64,000 bases of DNA, from contig CBINHE010000003.1 in NCBI GenBank assembly GCA_966250375.1, positions 32,167-96,166 of the forward strand, read 5' to 3'. Under the pieces are notes generated by a model, which saw only the letters and a list, made by a program, of their open reading frames with translations, had not been told where the DNA came from and did no database searches. Of the stretch, positions 43,694-52,927 are shown in pieces. The translations under genes were made by a program, and so were the position numbers. Position 1 is the first letter of the stretch, and each line of letters opens with the position of its first letter. Origin of the DNA: CAMLDH01 sp966250375 (GTDB lineage: Bacteria > Pseudomonadota > Gammaproteobacteria > Burkholderiales > Burkholderiaceae_D).

Positions 43694-44445
43694 CAGGCTT
43701 CCAGACCTTGTTTTACAAGGAAGTGCTGCGCTTCTGGAAAGTCGCCACGCAAACCATCACCGCGCCGATCGTAACCGCGATGCTGTATCTGCTGATCTTC
43801 GGCCACGTGCTGGAAGCGCATGTGCAGGTCTATCCGGGCGTGCGTTATACGGCGTTTTTGATCCCGGGGCTGGTGATGATGAGCGTGTTGCAGAATGCCT
43901 TTGCCAACACGTCGTCGTCACTGATTCAATCGAAAATTACCGGCAACCTGGTATTCGTATTGCTGCCGCCGCTGTCGCATTGGGATTTATTCGGCGCGTA
44001 TGTGCTGGCGGCCGTCGTGCGCGGTCTGACGGTGGGCGCCGGCGTATTCATCGTTACTGCATGGTTTGCCAAGTTGACATTTGTCGCGCCCATGTGGATT
44101 CTGGTTTTTTCGGTGCTGGGTGCGGCAATGCTGGCCACCATGGGGCTGATTGCGGGTATCTGGGCGGAAAAGTTCGACCAGTTGGCCGCATTCCAGAACT
44201 TTTTGATTATGCCGGCCACGTTTTTGTCCGGCGTGTTCTATTCGATACATTCTCTGCCGCCTTTTTGGCAGGCGGTGTCGCACATCAACCCGTTTTTTTA
44301 TATGATTGACGGCTTCCGCTACGGCTTTTTTGGCCAGTCTGATGTCAACCCTGTATTGAGCTTTGCGATCGTTGCCGTATTCTTTGTGATCATTGCCGGA
44401 TTGGCGATTCATCTGTTGAAGAGCGGTTATAAATTACGCCACTGA
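43690..44445 (+). CDS. yadH: ABC-2 type exporter permease (YadH-like)
   Basis: 251-aa membrane protein with six hydrophobic spans. YTAFLIPGLVMMSVLQNAFANTSSSLIQSKITGN and the late LSGVFYSIHSLPPFWQAVSHINPFFYMIDGFR segments are typical ABC-2 permease signatures. Forms a two-gene exporter with the preceding ATPase. Confidence 0.9.
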   Translation: MTGFQTLFYKEVLRFWKVATQTITAPIVTAMLYLLIFGHVLEAHVQVYPGVRYTAFLIPGLVMMSVLQNAFANTSSSLIQSKITGNLVFVLLPPLSHWDLFGAYVLAAVVRGLTVGAGVFIVTAWFAKLTFVAPMWILVFSVLGAAMLATMGLIAGIWAEKFDQLAAFQNFLIMPATFLSGVFYSIHSLPPFWQAVSHINPFFYMIDGFRYGFFGQSDVNPVLSFAIVAVFFVIIAGLAIHLLKSGYKLRH

Positions 44446-44476
44446 TTTACATACGTATTGCTGAAGAAAGATAGTC

Positions 44477-44713
44477 ATGTTGCCTACCCCCGACTTAGTC
44501 AAAGAATATATCGCTGCCGGCCTCGATTGCACCCATCTCGAAGTCGAAGGCGACGGCCAGCATTTCAATGCCATCATCGTATCGAATGCGTTTGCCGGCA
44601 AGCGTTTGGTGCAGCGTCACCAACTGGTGTATGCGGCGCTCGGCGACCGCATGCGCGCCGAAATCCATGCGTTGTCGATGAAAACGTTGACGCCCGAAGA
44701 ATTTCAACAATAA
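44477..44713 (+). CDS. BolA family protein (IbaG-like)
   Basis: 78-aa BolA-fold protein. The motif HFNAIIVSNAFAGKRLVQRHQLVYAALGDRM contains the conserved class II KH-like loop and the RHQ segment. Partners in E. coli are monothiol glutaredoxins in Fe-S trafficking. It lies 31 bases after the exporter and 15 before murA; ibaG-murA is a widespread neighbour pair. Confidence 0.93.
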   Translation: MLPTPDLVKEYIAAGLDCTHLEVEGDGQHFNAIIVSNAFAGKRLVQRHQLVYAALGDRMRAEIHALSMKTLTPEEFQQ

Positions 44714-44728
44714 CGGATAGATTGGCGA

Positions 44729-45979
44729 ATGGATAAGCTCTTGATACAAGGCGGTAACCGGCTCTCCGGCGACATCGTCATTTCCGGCGCGAAGAATGCC
44801 GCACTGCCGATTTTGTGCGCGGGTTTGCTCACGTCGGAGTCGGTGCAATTGTCGAATGTGCCGCATCTGCAAGACGTGTCGACCATGCTGAAGCTGTTGC
44901 GCCAGATGGGCCTGCGGGTTGAACAGGATAGCGACAAAGTGATGATGAGCGGTCGCGCGATCGACAAGCTCGAAGCGCCGTATGAACTGGTGAAAACCAT
45001 GCGCGCATCGATCCTGGTGCTGGGCCCGCTGCTGGCGCGCTTCGGTGAAGCCAAGGTGTCGCTGCCGGGCGGCTGCGCGATCGGATCGCGCCCGGTGGAC
45101 CAGCACATCAAGGGTTTGCAGGCGATGGGGGCCGAGGTCAACATCGAGGCCGGTTACATCCACGCCAAGGCGAAAAAGCTCAAGGGCACCCGCATCGTTA
45201 CCGACATGATCACCGTCACAGGAACGGAAAACCTCTTGATGGCGGCTACCTTGGCCGATGGCGACACAGTGTTGGAAAATGCCGCACGCGAACCCGAGGT
45301 GACCGACCTCGCCAATCTGCTGGTCGCCATGGGCGCGAAAATCGACGGTATCGGCACTGACCGTTTGGTGGTCCAAGGCGTCGAACAATTGCATGGCGCA
45401 TCACACCATGTGATTGCCGATCGCATCGAAACCGCGACTTTCCTGTGCGCGGTAGCCGCCGCCGGCGGCGACGTGACCTTGAAAAACGCGCGTCCCGATA
45501 TTCTCGATGTCGCGCTCGACAAACTGCGCGAAGCAGGCGTGATTCTTACGACCGGCCCGGACTGGATCCGGGTGCAGATGGCGGCGCGTCCCAAGGCAGT
45601 GAGTTTTCGCACCACGGAATACCCCGGCTTTCCGACCGACATGCAGGCGCAGTTCATGGCATTGAATTGCATCGCCGACGGCAGCAGCCGCATGACCGAG
45701 ACGATTTTTGAAAACCGCTTCATGCACGTGCAGGAGATGAACCGGCTGGGCGCATCGATCGGCATCGAGGGTCATACCGCCATCGTTAGCGGTGTCGATA
45801 AACTGGTTGGTGCGCCGGTGATGGCCACCGACCTGCGCGCGTCCGCCTCACTGGTCATCGCAGGTTTGGCGGCGCAGGGCGAGACATTGATTGACCGCAT
45901 CTATCACCTGGACCGTGGCTACGATCGGATGGAAGTCAAACTGTCTGCCGTCGGCGCCAATATTCAGCGAGTCAAATAA
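44729..45979 (+). CDS. murA: UDP-N-acetylglucosamine 1-carboxyvinyltransferase
   Basis: First committed step of peptidoglycan precursor synthesis (PEP transfer to UDP-GlcNAc). 416 aa, EPSP-synthase-like fold. The catalytic Cys is Cys116 in LPGGCAIGSRPVDQH; the fosfomycin target cysteine is retained. The N-terminal GGNRLSGDIVISGAKNAALPI and the C-terminal ERGYDRMEVKL-like HLDRGYDRMEVKLSAVGA are family signatures. The stop and hisG start overlap by one base, so murA leads into the his genes. Confidence 0.97.
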   Translation: MDKLLIQGGNRLSGDIVISGAKNAALPILCAGLLTSESVQLSNVPHLQDVSTMLKLLRQMGLRVEQDSDKVMMSGRAIDKLEAPYELVKTMRASILVLGPLLARFGEAKVSLPGGCAIGSRPVDQHIKGLQAMGAEVNIEAGYIHAKAKKLKGTRIVTDMITVTGTENLLMAATLADGDTVLENAAREPEVTDLANLLVAMGAKIDGIGTDRLVVQGVEQLHGASHHVIADRIETATFLCAVAAAGGDVTLKNARPDILDVALDKLREAGVILTTGPDWIRVQMAARPKAVSFRTTEYPGFPTDMQAQFMALNCIADGSSRMTETIFENRFMHVQEMNRLGASIGIEGHTAIVSGVDKLVGAPVMATDLRASASLVIAGLAAQGETLIDRIYHLDRGYDRMEVKLSAVGANIQRVK

Positions 45980-46626
45980 TGCATCAACAACTCACGCTCG
46001 CGCTTTCAAAAGGCCGCATTTTTGAAGAAACCCTGCCGTTGCTGCAAGCGGCCGGCATCACGGTAACCGAAGATCCGGAAACTTCGCGCAAGCTGATCCT
46101 GCCGACCAACAACCCGAATGTGCGTGTGATCATCGTGCGCGCATCCGACGTGCCGACCTATGTGCAATACGGCGCCGCCGATTTCGGCGTGGCCGGCAAG
46201 GACGTGCTGCATGAGCATGGTGGCGAAGGTTTATATCAGCCGATCGATTTGAATATCGCCAAATGTCGCATGTCGGTTGCGGTACCGACCGGCTTTGATT
46301 ATGCGACTGCGGTGCGCCAGGGTTCGCGTTTGCGCGTTGCCACCAAATACGTGCAGATTGCGCGCGAACATTTTGCTGCCAAAGGCGTACACGTCGATCT
46401 GATCAAGCTGTACGGCTCGATGGAACTGGCGCCGCTGATTGGACTGGCCGATGCGATCGTCGATCTGGTCAGTACCGGCAGCACGCTGCGCGCGAACAAT
46501 CTGCATGAAGTCGAACACATCATGGAAATTTCATCGCGCCTAGTAGTCAATCAGGCAGCATTGAAACTGAAGCGCGGCAGCTTGCAGCCGATTCTGGAAG
46601 CATTTGAAACAGCGTCGAAAAAATAA
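45979..46626 (+). CDS. hisG: ATP phosphoribosyltransferase, short form (HisG)
   Basis: Catalyses the first step of histidine synthesis. 215 aa: the short (HisG-S) type without the C-terminal regulatory domain, which normally needs HisZ for activity and control. LTLALSKGRIFEETLPLL, SDVPTYVQYGAADFGVAGKDVLHEH and DLVSTGSTLRANNL are typical. hisZ is not in this window. Confidence 0.96.
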   Translation: MHQQLTLALSKGRIFEETLPLLQAAGITVTEDPETSRKLILPTNNPNVRVIIVRASDVPTYVQYGAADFGVAGKDVLHEHGGEGLYQPIDLNIAKCRMSVAVPTGFDYATAVRQGSRLRVATKYVQIAREHFAAKGVHVDLIKLYGSMELAPLIGLADAIVDLVSTGSTLRANNLHEVEHIMEISSRLVVNQAALKLKRGSLQPILEAFETASKK

Positions 46627-46676
46627 CATTACGGATTAAGAGCACGGCCGATGTCCGGCGCTCGATTGAGAACAAT

Positions 46677-47990
46677 ATGGCCATTCAAATTCGCAAGCTC
46701 GATTCAGGCAATCCGGATTTCAACGCGCAACTGTCCACTGTGCTCGCATTCGAGGCGAGCGAGGACGAGGCAATCGATCGTGCAGCCGCGCAGATTCTGG
46801 CCGACGTGAAAGTGCGCGGCGATGCGGCGGTATTGGATTACACCAATCGCTTCGATCGTGTGGATGCCGGCAGCATGGCCGCACTCGAAATCAAGCGCGA
46901 AGAATTGCATGCCGCACTAAACCAATTGTCGCCAGTGCGCCGGACCGCGCTGCAGACTGCAGCCGACCGCGTAAGGATTTATCACGAACGGCAGAAGCAG
47001 GAATGCGGCTCCCATGGTTTTACCTATACCGAAGCCGATGGTACGGTACTGGGCCAGAAAGTCACGCCGCTGGATCGCGTCGGCATTTACGTCCCCGGCG
47101 GGAAGGCAGCATATCCGTCGTCGGTGTTGATGAATGCGATCCCGGCCAAGGTGGCCGGCGTACAGGAAGTCATCATGGTGGTGCCGACACCGGCCGGCGT
47201 GAAGAACGAACTGGTGCTGGCAGCTGCCGCGATTGCCGGTGTCGACCGCGTGTTCACCATCGGCGGCGCACAGGCCGTCGGTGCACTAGCGTACGGCACG
47301 GCGACGATTCCGCAAGTCGACAAGATTGTCGGTCCCGGTAATGCGTATGTCGCCGCCGCCAAGCGCCGCGTATTCGGCACGGTCGGCATCGACATGATTG
47401 CCGGTCCGTCCGAAATCCTGGTCATTTGCGACGGCAGCACCGATCCGGACTGGATCGCGATGGATTTGTTTTCGCAGGCCGAGCACGACGAACTGGCACA
47501 ATCGATTTTGCTGTGCCCGGATGCGGCCTACATCGCACAAGTGGAAGACAGCATCAACCGTCAGCTTGAAGACATGCCGCGCAAGGAGGTGATCCGTACC
47601 TCGCTGACCGATCGCGGCGCATTGATCAAGGTGCGCGACATGGAGGAGGCATGCGCAATTGCCAACATGATCGCAGCGGAACATCTGGAAATCTCCGCTG
47701 AACATCCGCAGCAATGGGCGGACAGGATTCGCCATGCGGGCGCGATGTTTCTCGGCCGCTTCTCTTCCGAATCTCTGGGCGACTACTGCGCCGGGCCGAA
47801 TCACGTGCTGCCGACCTCCCGTACTGCGCGCTTTTCATCGCCGCTCGGCGTGTATGACTTCCAGAAGCGCTCCAGCCTGATTCAGGTGAGCGAAGCTGGC
47901 GCGCAAACGTTAGGCAAAATTGCGGCTGAACTTGCGTATGGCGAGGGCCTGCAAGCACATGCCAAATCGGCGGAGTACCGACTGAAATGA
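46677..47990 (+). CDS. hisD: Histidinol dehydrogenase
   Basis: Zinc enzyme oxidising L-histidinol to L-histidine in two NAD-dependent steps. 437 aa. Conserved pieces: VGIYVPGGKAAYPSSVLMNAIPA, GPGNAYVAAAKRRVFG, AGPSEILVICD, SQAEHDELAQSILL and GDYCAGPNHVLPTS; zinc ligands are the Gln/His/Asp/His set within the last two. The gene ends 40 bases before the methyltransferase. Confidence 0.97.
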   Translation: MAIQIRKLDSGNPDFNAQLSTVLAFEASEDEAIDRAAAQILADVKVRGDAAVLDYTNRFDRVDAGSMAALEIKREELHAALNQLSPVRRTALQTAADRVRIYHERQKQECGSHGFTYTEADGTVLGQKVTPLDRVGIYVPGGKAAYPSSVLMNAIPAKVAGVQEVIMVVPTPAGVKNELVLAAAAIAGVDRVFTIGGAQAVGALAYGTATIPQVDKIVGPGNAYVAAAKRRVFGTVGIDMIAGPSEILVICDGSTDPDWIAMDLFSQAEHDELAQSILLCPDAAYIAQVEDSINRQLEDMPRKEVIRTSLTDRGALIKVRDMEEACAIANMIAAEHLEISAEHPQQWADRIRHAGAMFLGRFSSESLGDYCAGPNHVLPTSRTARFSSPLGVYDFQKRSSLIQVSEAGAQTLGKIAAELAYGEGLQAHAKSAEYRLK

Positions 47991-48030
47991 CTAGTACTGC
48001 ATTCGGTAATAGCCAGCGGCAGGTGTATCG

Positions 48031-48930
48031 ATGACGTCCTGGCGCAACCGCATATTTTGCGAAGATGCGTTGGCCGGCATGGCGCGCATCCCGGATGGCG
48101 CGATCGATCTGATCATCGCCGATCCACCGTATGGCCTCGGTAAGGATTACGGCAACGATTCGGACAAGCTGGGAGCGAGCGCTTATCTGCGCTGGACGGA
48201 GCAGTGGATCGATGCAGCATTGCCAAAGCTGAAGCCGAACGGCAGTCTGTACATTTTTTTGACATGGCGCTATTCGCCGGAAGTGTTCGTGATGCTCAAG
48301 CAGCGCATGATCATGGTCAATGAAATCATCTGGGATCGCCGCGTTCCCTCAATGGGAGGAGGGACCCGCAGCTATACCTCGGTGCACGACACCATCGGGT
48401 TTTTCGTTAAGCAAAAAGGCTACTATTTCGATCTTGATGCGATTCGGATTCCGTATGATGCCGAGACCAAAAAAGCCCGTTCGCGTTCGATTTTCGTCGG
48501 TGCCAAATGGCTGGAAATGGGCTACAACCCGAAAGATGTATGGAGCGTATCGCGCCTGCATCGCGAACATCCTGAACGTGCGGATCACCCAACCCAAAAG
48601 CCATTGGAAATTGTCGAACGCATGGTCAGAGCTTCTTGTCCGCCAGACGGCATCATTCTCGATCCATTTATGGGCGTGGGCACCACGGCTGTTGCGGCGC
48701 AACGCTGTGGCCGCCAGTTTGTCGGCTTCGAGTTGAACCCTGTTTATTGCGAAATCATTACTCGCCGTTTGCTGGCGCCCGAGGGCCAGTTGACAGTACA
48801 GAACAACCAGCCAACGGAGCCGGTACGAGCCAAAATCACCGATATTGCAAAAGGCAAAAAAGGCAGGAAAAGTAAAAAAATTTCAGAAGAAACGCAACCG
48901 GATTCTGATCAGCAAGCACTTACGTTTTGA
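48031..48930 (+). CDS. DNA (adenine-N6 or cytosine-N4) methyltransferase inside the his operon
   Basis: 299-aa Class beta methyltransferase. The catalytic motif IV DPPYGL is near residue 33 and SAM-binding motif I DPFMGVGTTAVAA is near 212, so motif IV precedes I as in the beta class (YhdJ, CcrM, HinfI types). ERADHPTQKPLEIVERMV is the usual motif X region. A Lys/Ser-rich tail ends the protein. No restriction endonuclease neighbours it, so it looks orphan. The recognition site cannot be read from sequence. It separates hisD from hisC on the same strand and is probably co-transcribed. Confidence 0.92.
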   Translation: MTSWRNRIFCEDALAGMARIPDGAIDLIIADPPYGLGKDYGNDSDKLGASAYLRWTEQWIDAALPKLKPNGSLYIFLTWRYSPEVFVMLKQRMIMVNEIIWDRRVPSMGGGTRSYTSVHDTIGFFVKQKGYYFDLDAIRIPYDAETKKARSRSIFVGAKWLEMGYNPKDVWSVSRLHREHPERADHPTQKPLEIVERMVRASCPPDGIILDPFMGVGTTAVAAQRCGRQFVGFELNPVYCEIITRRLLAPEGQLTVQNNQPTEPVRAKITDIAKGKKGRKSKKISEETQPDSDQQALTF

Positions 48931-48954
48931 TATAAACGAATCGCGACATTGAAC

Positions 48955-50043
48955 ATGCCCTTAATCGACAACATCATCCGTCCCGAAATCCGTGCTCTCG
49001 CGGCCTATCACGTACCCGATTCCACCGACTTCGTGAAACTCGATGCGATGGAGAATCCATACACGTTGCCGGAGCATCTGCGCACCGAGTTGGGGCAGAG
49101 GCTCGCGGATGTCGCGATGAATCGCTATCCGGTACCGTCCTATGCGACGCTGAAAGTCAAAATCTGCGGCAAGCTCGGCGTGCCTGCCGGCTTCGATGTC
49201 GTTCTCGGCAATGGTTCGGATGAATTGATTTCAATGCTCTCGGTCGCGTGCGCCAAGCCGGGCGCAACCGTGTTGGTGCCGCTGCCGGGTTTTGTGATGT
49301 ATGCGATGTCGGCCAAATTTGCCGGATTGCAGTTCGTCGGTGTGCCGTTGAAAGCCGATTTTTCGCTCGACAAGGCAGCGATGCTGGCTGCAATTGCGGA
49401 GCACCAGCCGGCGATCACGTATCTTGCATATCCAAACAATCCGACCGCCAATTTGTTCGATGCCGACACTATGGTGGACATCATTCGTGCCGTCGGTAAT
49501 ACCGGTATCGTGGTTGCCGACGAAGCGTACCAGCCATTTGCGCAGGCCAGCTTCATGCCGCGCCTGCCGGAGTTCGATAATTTGGTCGTCATGCGTACCG
49601 TTTCCAAACTCGGCCTGGCCGGCATTCGGCTCGGGTACATGTCGGCCAGCGCGGCATTGCTGGCGGAGTTCGACAAGGTGCGCCCGCCGTACAACGTCAA
49701 CGTATTGACTCAGGCTGCGGCCGAATTCGTGCTCGATCATGTCGATATTCTGGATGCGCAGGCCGCCGCATTGCGCGACGAACGAACCAGATTATCGGCG
49801 GCGCTGGCGGCTTTGCCGGGCGTCGAAGTCTTCCCGTCGGCAGCAAATTTTTTACTGATTCGCGTACAGGGAAGGGGCAAAAGCGCCGACGATGTATTCT
49901 CCAAGCTGCTGGAACGCAAAGTTCTGATCAAAAATGTGGGTAAAATGCATGCATTATTGGAAAATTGCTTGCGCGTGACGGTCAGCACCCCCCAAGAGAA
50001 CAACTTATTCCTTGATGCGCTAATAGCATCGCTGGCATTGTAA
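48955..50043 (+). CDS. hisC: Histidinol-phosphate aminotransferase
   Basis: PLP-dependent fold type I aminotransferase that converts imidazole acetol phosphate to histidinol phosphate. 362 aa from ATG 48955. Seen: AYPNNPTANLFDAD, DEAYQPFAQ, and the Schiff-base Lys in RTVSKLGLAGIRLGYM. C-terminal SAANFLLIRV and NCLRVTVSTPQENNLFLDAL complete the fold. Separated from hisD by the methyltransferase gene. Confidence 0.96.
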   Translation: MPLIDNIIRPEIRALAAYHVPDSTDFVKLDAMENPYTLPEHLRTELGQRLADVAMNRYPVPSYATLKVKICGKLGVPAGFDVVLGNGSDELISMLSVACAKPGATVLVPLPGFVMYAMSAKFAGLQFVGVPLKADFSLDKAAMLAAIAEHQPAITYLAYPNNPTANLFDADTMVDIIRAVGNTGIVVADEAYQPFAQASFMPRLPEFDNLVVMRTVSKLGLAGIRLGYMSASAALLAEFDKVRPPYNVNVLTQAAAEFVLDHVDILDAQAAALRDERTRLSAALAALPGVEVFPSAANFLLIRVQGRGKSADDVFSKLLERKVLIKNVGKMHALLENCLRVTVSTPQENNLFLDALIASLAL

Positions 50044-50064
50044 TTTTTTGTACCACCTTCAAAC

Positions 50065-50661
50065 ATGTCTACCTCTCGCGTTGCAGAAGTCACCCGGAAC
50101 ACCAATGAGACGCAAATCCGCGTCGTGATCAACATCGATGGCACTGGTCAGCAAAAGCTCAATACCGGCGTTCCCTTCCTCGATCACATGCTCGATCAGA
50201 TCGCGCGGCACGGCTTGATCGATCTGGATATCGAGGCCAAAGGCGACTTGCATATCGATGCGCATCATACCGTCGAAGATGTCGGCATCACGCTCGGCCA
50301 GGCATTTGCCAAGGCCATCGGCGACAAGAAAGGCATTCGCCGCTACGGCCACGCGTATGTGCCGCTGGATGAAGCGCTGTCGCGCGTGGTGGTCGATTTC
50401 TCCGGCCGCCCCGGACTGGAATTCCATGTGCCGTTCAAGCGATCGATGATCGGCACCTTCGATGTCGATTTGACGCACGAATTTTTCCAGGGATTTGTTA
50501 ACCATGCATTAGTCTCTTTGCATATCGACAATCTACGCGGCGAAAACGCACACCATCAGTGCGAAACGGTCTTCAAGGCATTTGGCCGCGCATTGCGCAT
50601 GGCCGCCGAACTGGATTCGCGTGCAGCGGGCACGGTTCCTTCGACCAAAGGCAGCTTGTAA
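50065..50661 (+). CDS. hisB: Imidazoleglycerol-phosphate dehydratase
   Basis: Monofunctional IGPD of 198 aa, without the HAD phosphatase domain fused in enterobacteria. The manganese-binding repeats are HMLDQIARHGLIDL, HHTVEDVGITLGQA, and the second-half HLRGENAHHQCETVFKAFGRAL-type motif (NLRGENAHHQCE). Follows hisC by 21 bases. Confidence 0.97.
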   Translation: MSTSRVAEVTRNTNETQIRVVINIDGTGQQKLNTGVPFLDHMLDQIARHGLIDLDIEAKGDLHIDAHHTVEDVGITLGQAFAKAIGDKKGIRRYGHAYVPLDEALSRVVVDFSGRPGLEFHVPFKRSMIGTFDVDLTHEFFQGFVNHALVSLHIDNLRGENAHHQCETVFKAFGRALRMAAELDSRAAGTVPSTKGSL

Positions 50662-50680
50662 CCGCTTTTGAATTGATATC

Positions 50681-51319
50681 ATGAACAAAATTGTAGTAGT
50701 TGATTACGGCATGGGTAATTTGCGCTCGGTGGCGCAGGCATTGCGGCATGTCGCACCCGACGCGGATGTGTGTATCTCCGGCGAAGTCGCCGACATTCAG
50801 TCGGCCGACCGTCTGGTATTTCCGGGGCAGGGGGCGATGCCGGATTGCATGCACTGCCTGCGTGAATCGGGCTTGCAAGACGCCTTGATGGAAGCGTCGC
50901 GCTCCAAGCCCATGCTCGGCGTTTGTGTCGGCGAGCAATTGCTGTTTGACTGGAGTGAGGAGGGTGACACTCCCGGCCTTGGATTGATGCCTGGTAAGGT
51001 AGTGCGCTTCCGGCTTGACGGCCAGTTGCAGGACGATGGTTCACGTTTCAAAGTGCCGCAGATGGGCTGGAACCGCGTCAAGCAAACAGTGTCACATCCG
51101 CTGTGGAGCGGGATTGCGGACAATAGCTATTTTTATTTCGTTCACAGCTACTACGCAGAGCCGGAAAATCCGGCACACACCACTGGTGAAACCCTGTACG
51201 GCGCAGCATTCGCTTGTGCAGTAGGACGGGATAATATTTTTGCGACGCAGTTCCACCCGGAAAAGAGCGCAAGCGCCGGGTTACAACTATATAAAAATTT
51301 TGTGCACTGGACGCCTTGA
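50681..51319 (+). CDS. hisH: Imidazole glycerol phosphate synthase, glutaminase subunit
   Basis: Class I glutamine amidotransferase supplying ammonia to HisF. 212 aa. Nucleophile Cys in GVCVGEQLLFDWSEEG; His-Glu dyad in FATQFHPEKS; VDYGMGNLRSVAQAL at the start. A short sequence of a repeated type follows its stop (51319-51328). Confidence 0.97.
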   Translation: MNKIVVVDYGMGNLRSVAQALRHVAPDADVCISGEVADIQSADRLVFPGQGAMPDCMHCLRESGLQDALMEASRSKPMLGVCVGEQLLFDWSEEGDTPGLGLMPGKVVRFRLDGQLQDDGSRFKVPQMGWNRVKQTVSHPLWSGIADNSYFYFVHSYYAEPENPAHTTGETLYGAAFACAVGRDNIFATQFHPEKSASAGLQLYKNFVHWTP

Positions 51320-51328
51320 CTCTGTCCC
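51319..51328. repeat. Solo copy of a RAYT-flank core repeat
   Basis: ACTCTGTCCC at 51319-51328 matches exactly the same decamer at 32129-32138 beside the transposase, and A/T-rich bases follow both. It sits in the hisH-hisA gap. A ten-base match is weak evidence. Confidence 0.3.
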
Positions 51329-51374
51329 GTAAAATTGAATTTACCTGACTAACCAACTCATCATATTCATAGCC

Positions 51375-52160
51375 ATGCTGCTCATACCTGCCATCGACCT
51401 CAAAGACGGTCATTGCGTGCGCCTGAAACAAGGCGATATGGAACAAGCCACCGTGTTTTCCGAAGATCCCGCTGAAATGGCGCGGCATTGGCTGGCGCAA
51501 GGCGCGCGCCGTTTGCACTTGGTGGACTTGAACGGGGCATTCGCCGGCAAGCCCAAGAACGAAGTGGCGGTCAAGTCCATCATCCAGGCGGTGCGCGAGT
51601 TCGCAATTGCGAACGACGTCGATGAAATTCCGATTCAGTTGGGTGGTGGCATCCGTGACCTCGACACGATCGAGCACTATCTGGACGATGGTTTGAGCTA
51701 CATTATCATCGGCACAGCGGCAGTCAAGAACCCCGGATTTTTACATGATGCATGCAGTGCATTTCCCGGTCAGATCATCGTCGGCCTTGATGCCAAAGAC
51801 GGCAAGGTCGCGACTGATGGCTGGAGCAAACTGTCCGGTCACGAAGTAATCGATCTCGCGAAAAAGTTCGAAGACTACGGCTGCGAAGCGATCGTCTATA
51901 CCGACATCGGCCGCGACGGCATGATGGGGGGCGTGAATATCGAAGCCACGGTACGACTGGCGCAGAGCATGACGATCCCAGTCATCGCATCCGGCGGCGT
52001 GCACAACATCAAGGATGTCGAAGCGCTGTGCGCGGTGCAGGACGAAGGCATTGAGGGTGTGATTTGCGGCCGCTCGATTTATGAAGGCACGCTCGATTTG
52101 CGTCTGGCGCAGGATCGCGCGGATGTATTGAGCGGCTTGCTGGAGCAACCTGAAGAATAA
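51375..52160 (+). CDS. hisA: ProFAR isomerase (HisA)
   Basis: (beta/alpha)8-barrel enzyme that isomerises ProFAR to PRFAR. 261 aa, slightly longer than the ~245 aa norm. LLIPAIDLKDGHCVRLKQGD, the half-barrel QLGGGIRDLDTIEHYLDDG, VYTDIGRDGMMGGVNIEATVRLA and IASGGVHNIKDVEAL are typical; the catalytic Asps lie in AIDLKDG and TDIGRDG. Two bases separate it from hisF. Confidence 0.97.
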   Translation: MLLIPAIDLKDGHCVRLKQGDMEQATVFSEDPAEMARHWLAQGARRLHLVDLNGAFAGKPKNEVAVKSIIQAVREFAIANDVDEIPIQLGGGIRDLDTIEHYLDDGLSYIIIGTAAVKNPGFLHDACSAFPGQIIVGLDAKDGKVATDGWSKLSGHEVIDLAKKFEDYGCEAIVYTDIGRDGMMGGVNIEATVRLAQSMTIPVIASGGVHNIKDVEALCAVQDEGIEGVICGRSIYEGTLDLRLAQDRADVLSGLLEQPEE

Positions 52161-52162
52161 CC

Positions 52163-52927
52163 ATGACACTGGCCAAACGTATTATCCCCTGCCTCGACGT
52201 GACCGCGGGTCGCGTGGTCAAGGGCGTAAACTTCGTTGAGTTGCGCGATGCTGGCGACCCGGTGGAAATCGCGCGCCGCTACGATGAGCAAGGTGCGGAC
52301 GAAATCACTTTTCTCGATATCACGGCAACCTCCGACGGCCGCGATTTGATTTTGCATATTATCGAAGCTGTGGCATCCCAGGTATTCATTCCATTGACAG
52401 TGGGCGGCGGCGTGCGCTCGGTCGACGATGTACGTCGTCTGCTCAATGCAGGCGCTGACAAGATCAGTATCAATAGCGCTGCGATCGCCAATCCGCAATT
52501 CGTCGCCGACGCGGCCCAGAAATACGGTTCGCAATGCATCGTGATCGCGATCGACGCCAAGAACACCGGTGATGGCAAATGGGAAGTATTTACGCATGGT
52601 GGCCGCAAGTCGACCGGGCTTGACGTTATCGAGTGGGCACAAAAGATGGAGCAACTCGGTGTCGGTGAAATTCTGCTGACTAGCATGGATCGAGATGGTA
52701 CCAAGGTTGGCTTCGATCTTGCGCTTACCCGTGCGGTGTCCGATGCAATCAGCATTCCGGTAATCGCCTCAGGTGGGGTCGGCGGCCTCCAGGATCTAGC
52801 GGACGGCATCAAGATTGGCCGCGCCGATGCGGTGCTGGCGGCAAGCATTTTCCACTATGGGCAACACACGGTGCAGGAAGCCAAGCAGTTCATGGCGGCA
52901 CAGAGTATTCCGATGAGGCTGGCATGA
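52163..52927 (+). CDS. hisF: Imidazole glycerol phosphate synthase, cyclase subunit
   Basis: TIM-barrel cyclase partner of HisH, forming IGP and AICAR. 254 aa. ALAKRIIPCLDVTAGRVVKGV (catalytic Asp in CLDV), PLTVGGGVRSVDDVR, LLTSMDRDGTKVGFDLALTRAV (second catalytic Asp) and VIASGGVGGLQDLADG are all intact. The last four bases overlap hisI. Confidence 0.98.
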   Translation: MTLAKRIIPCLDVTAGRVVKGVNFVELRDAGDPVEIARRYDEQGADEITFLDITATSDGRDLILHIIEAVASQVFIPLTVGGGVRSVDDVRRLLNAGADKISINSAAIANPQFVADAAQKYGSQCIVIAIDAKNTGDGKWEVFTHGGRKSTGLDVIEWAQKMEQLGVGEILLTSMDRDGTKVGFDLALTRAVSDAISIPVIASGGVGGLQDLADGIKIGRADAVLAASIFHYGQHTVQEAKQFMAAQSIPMRLA

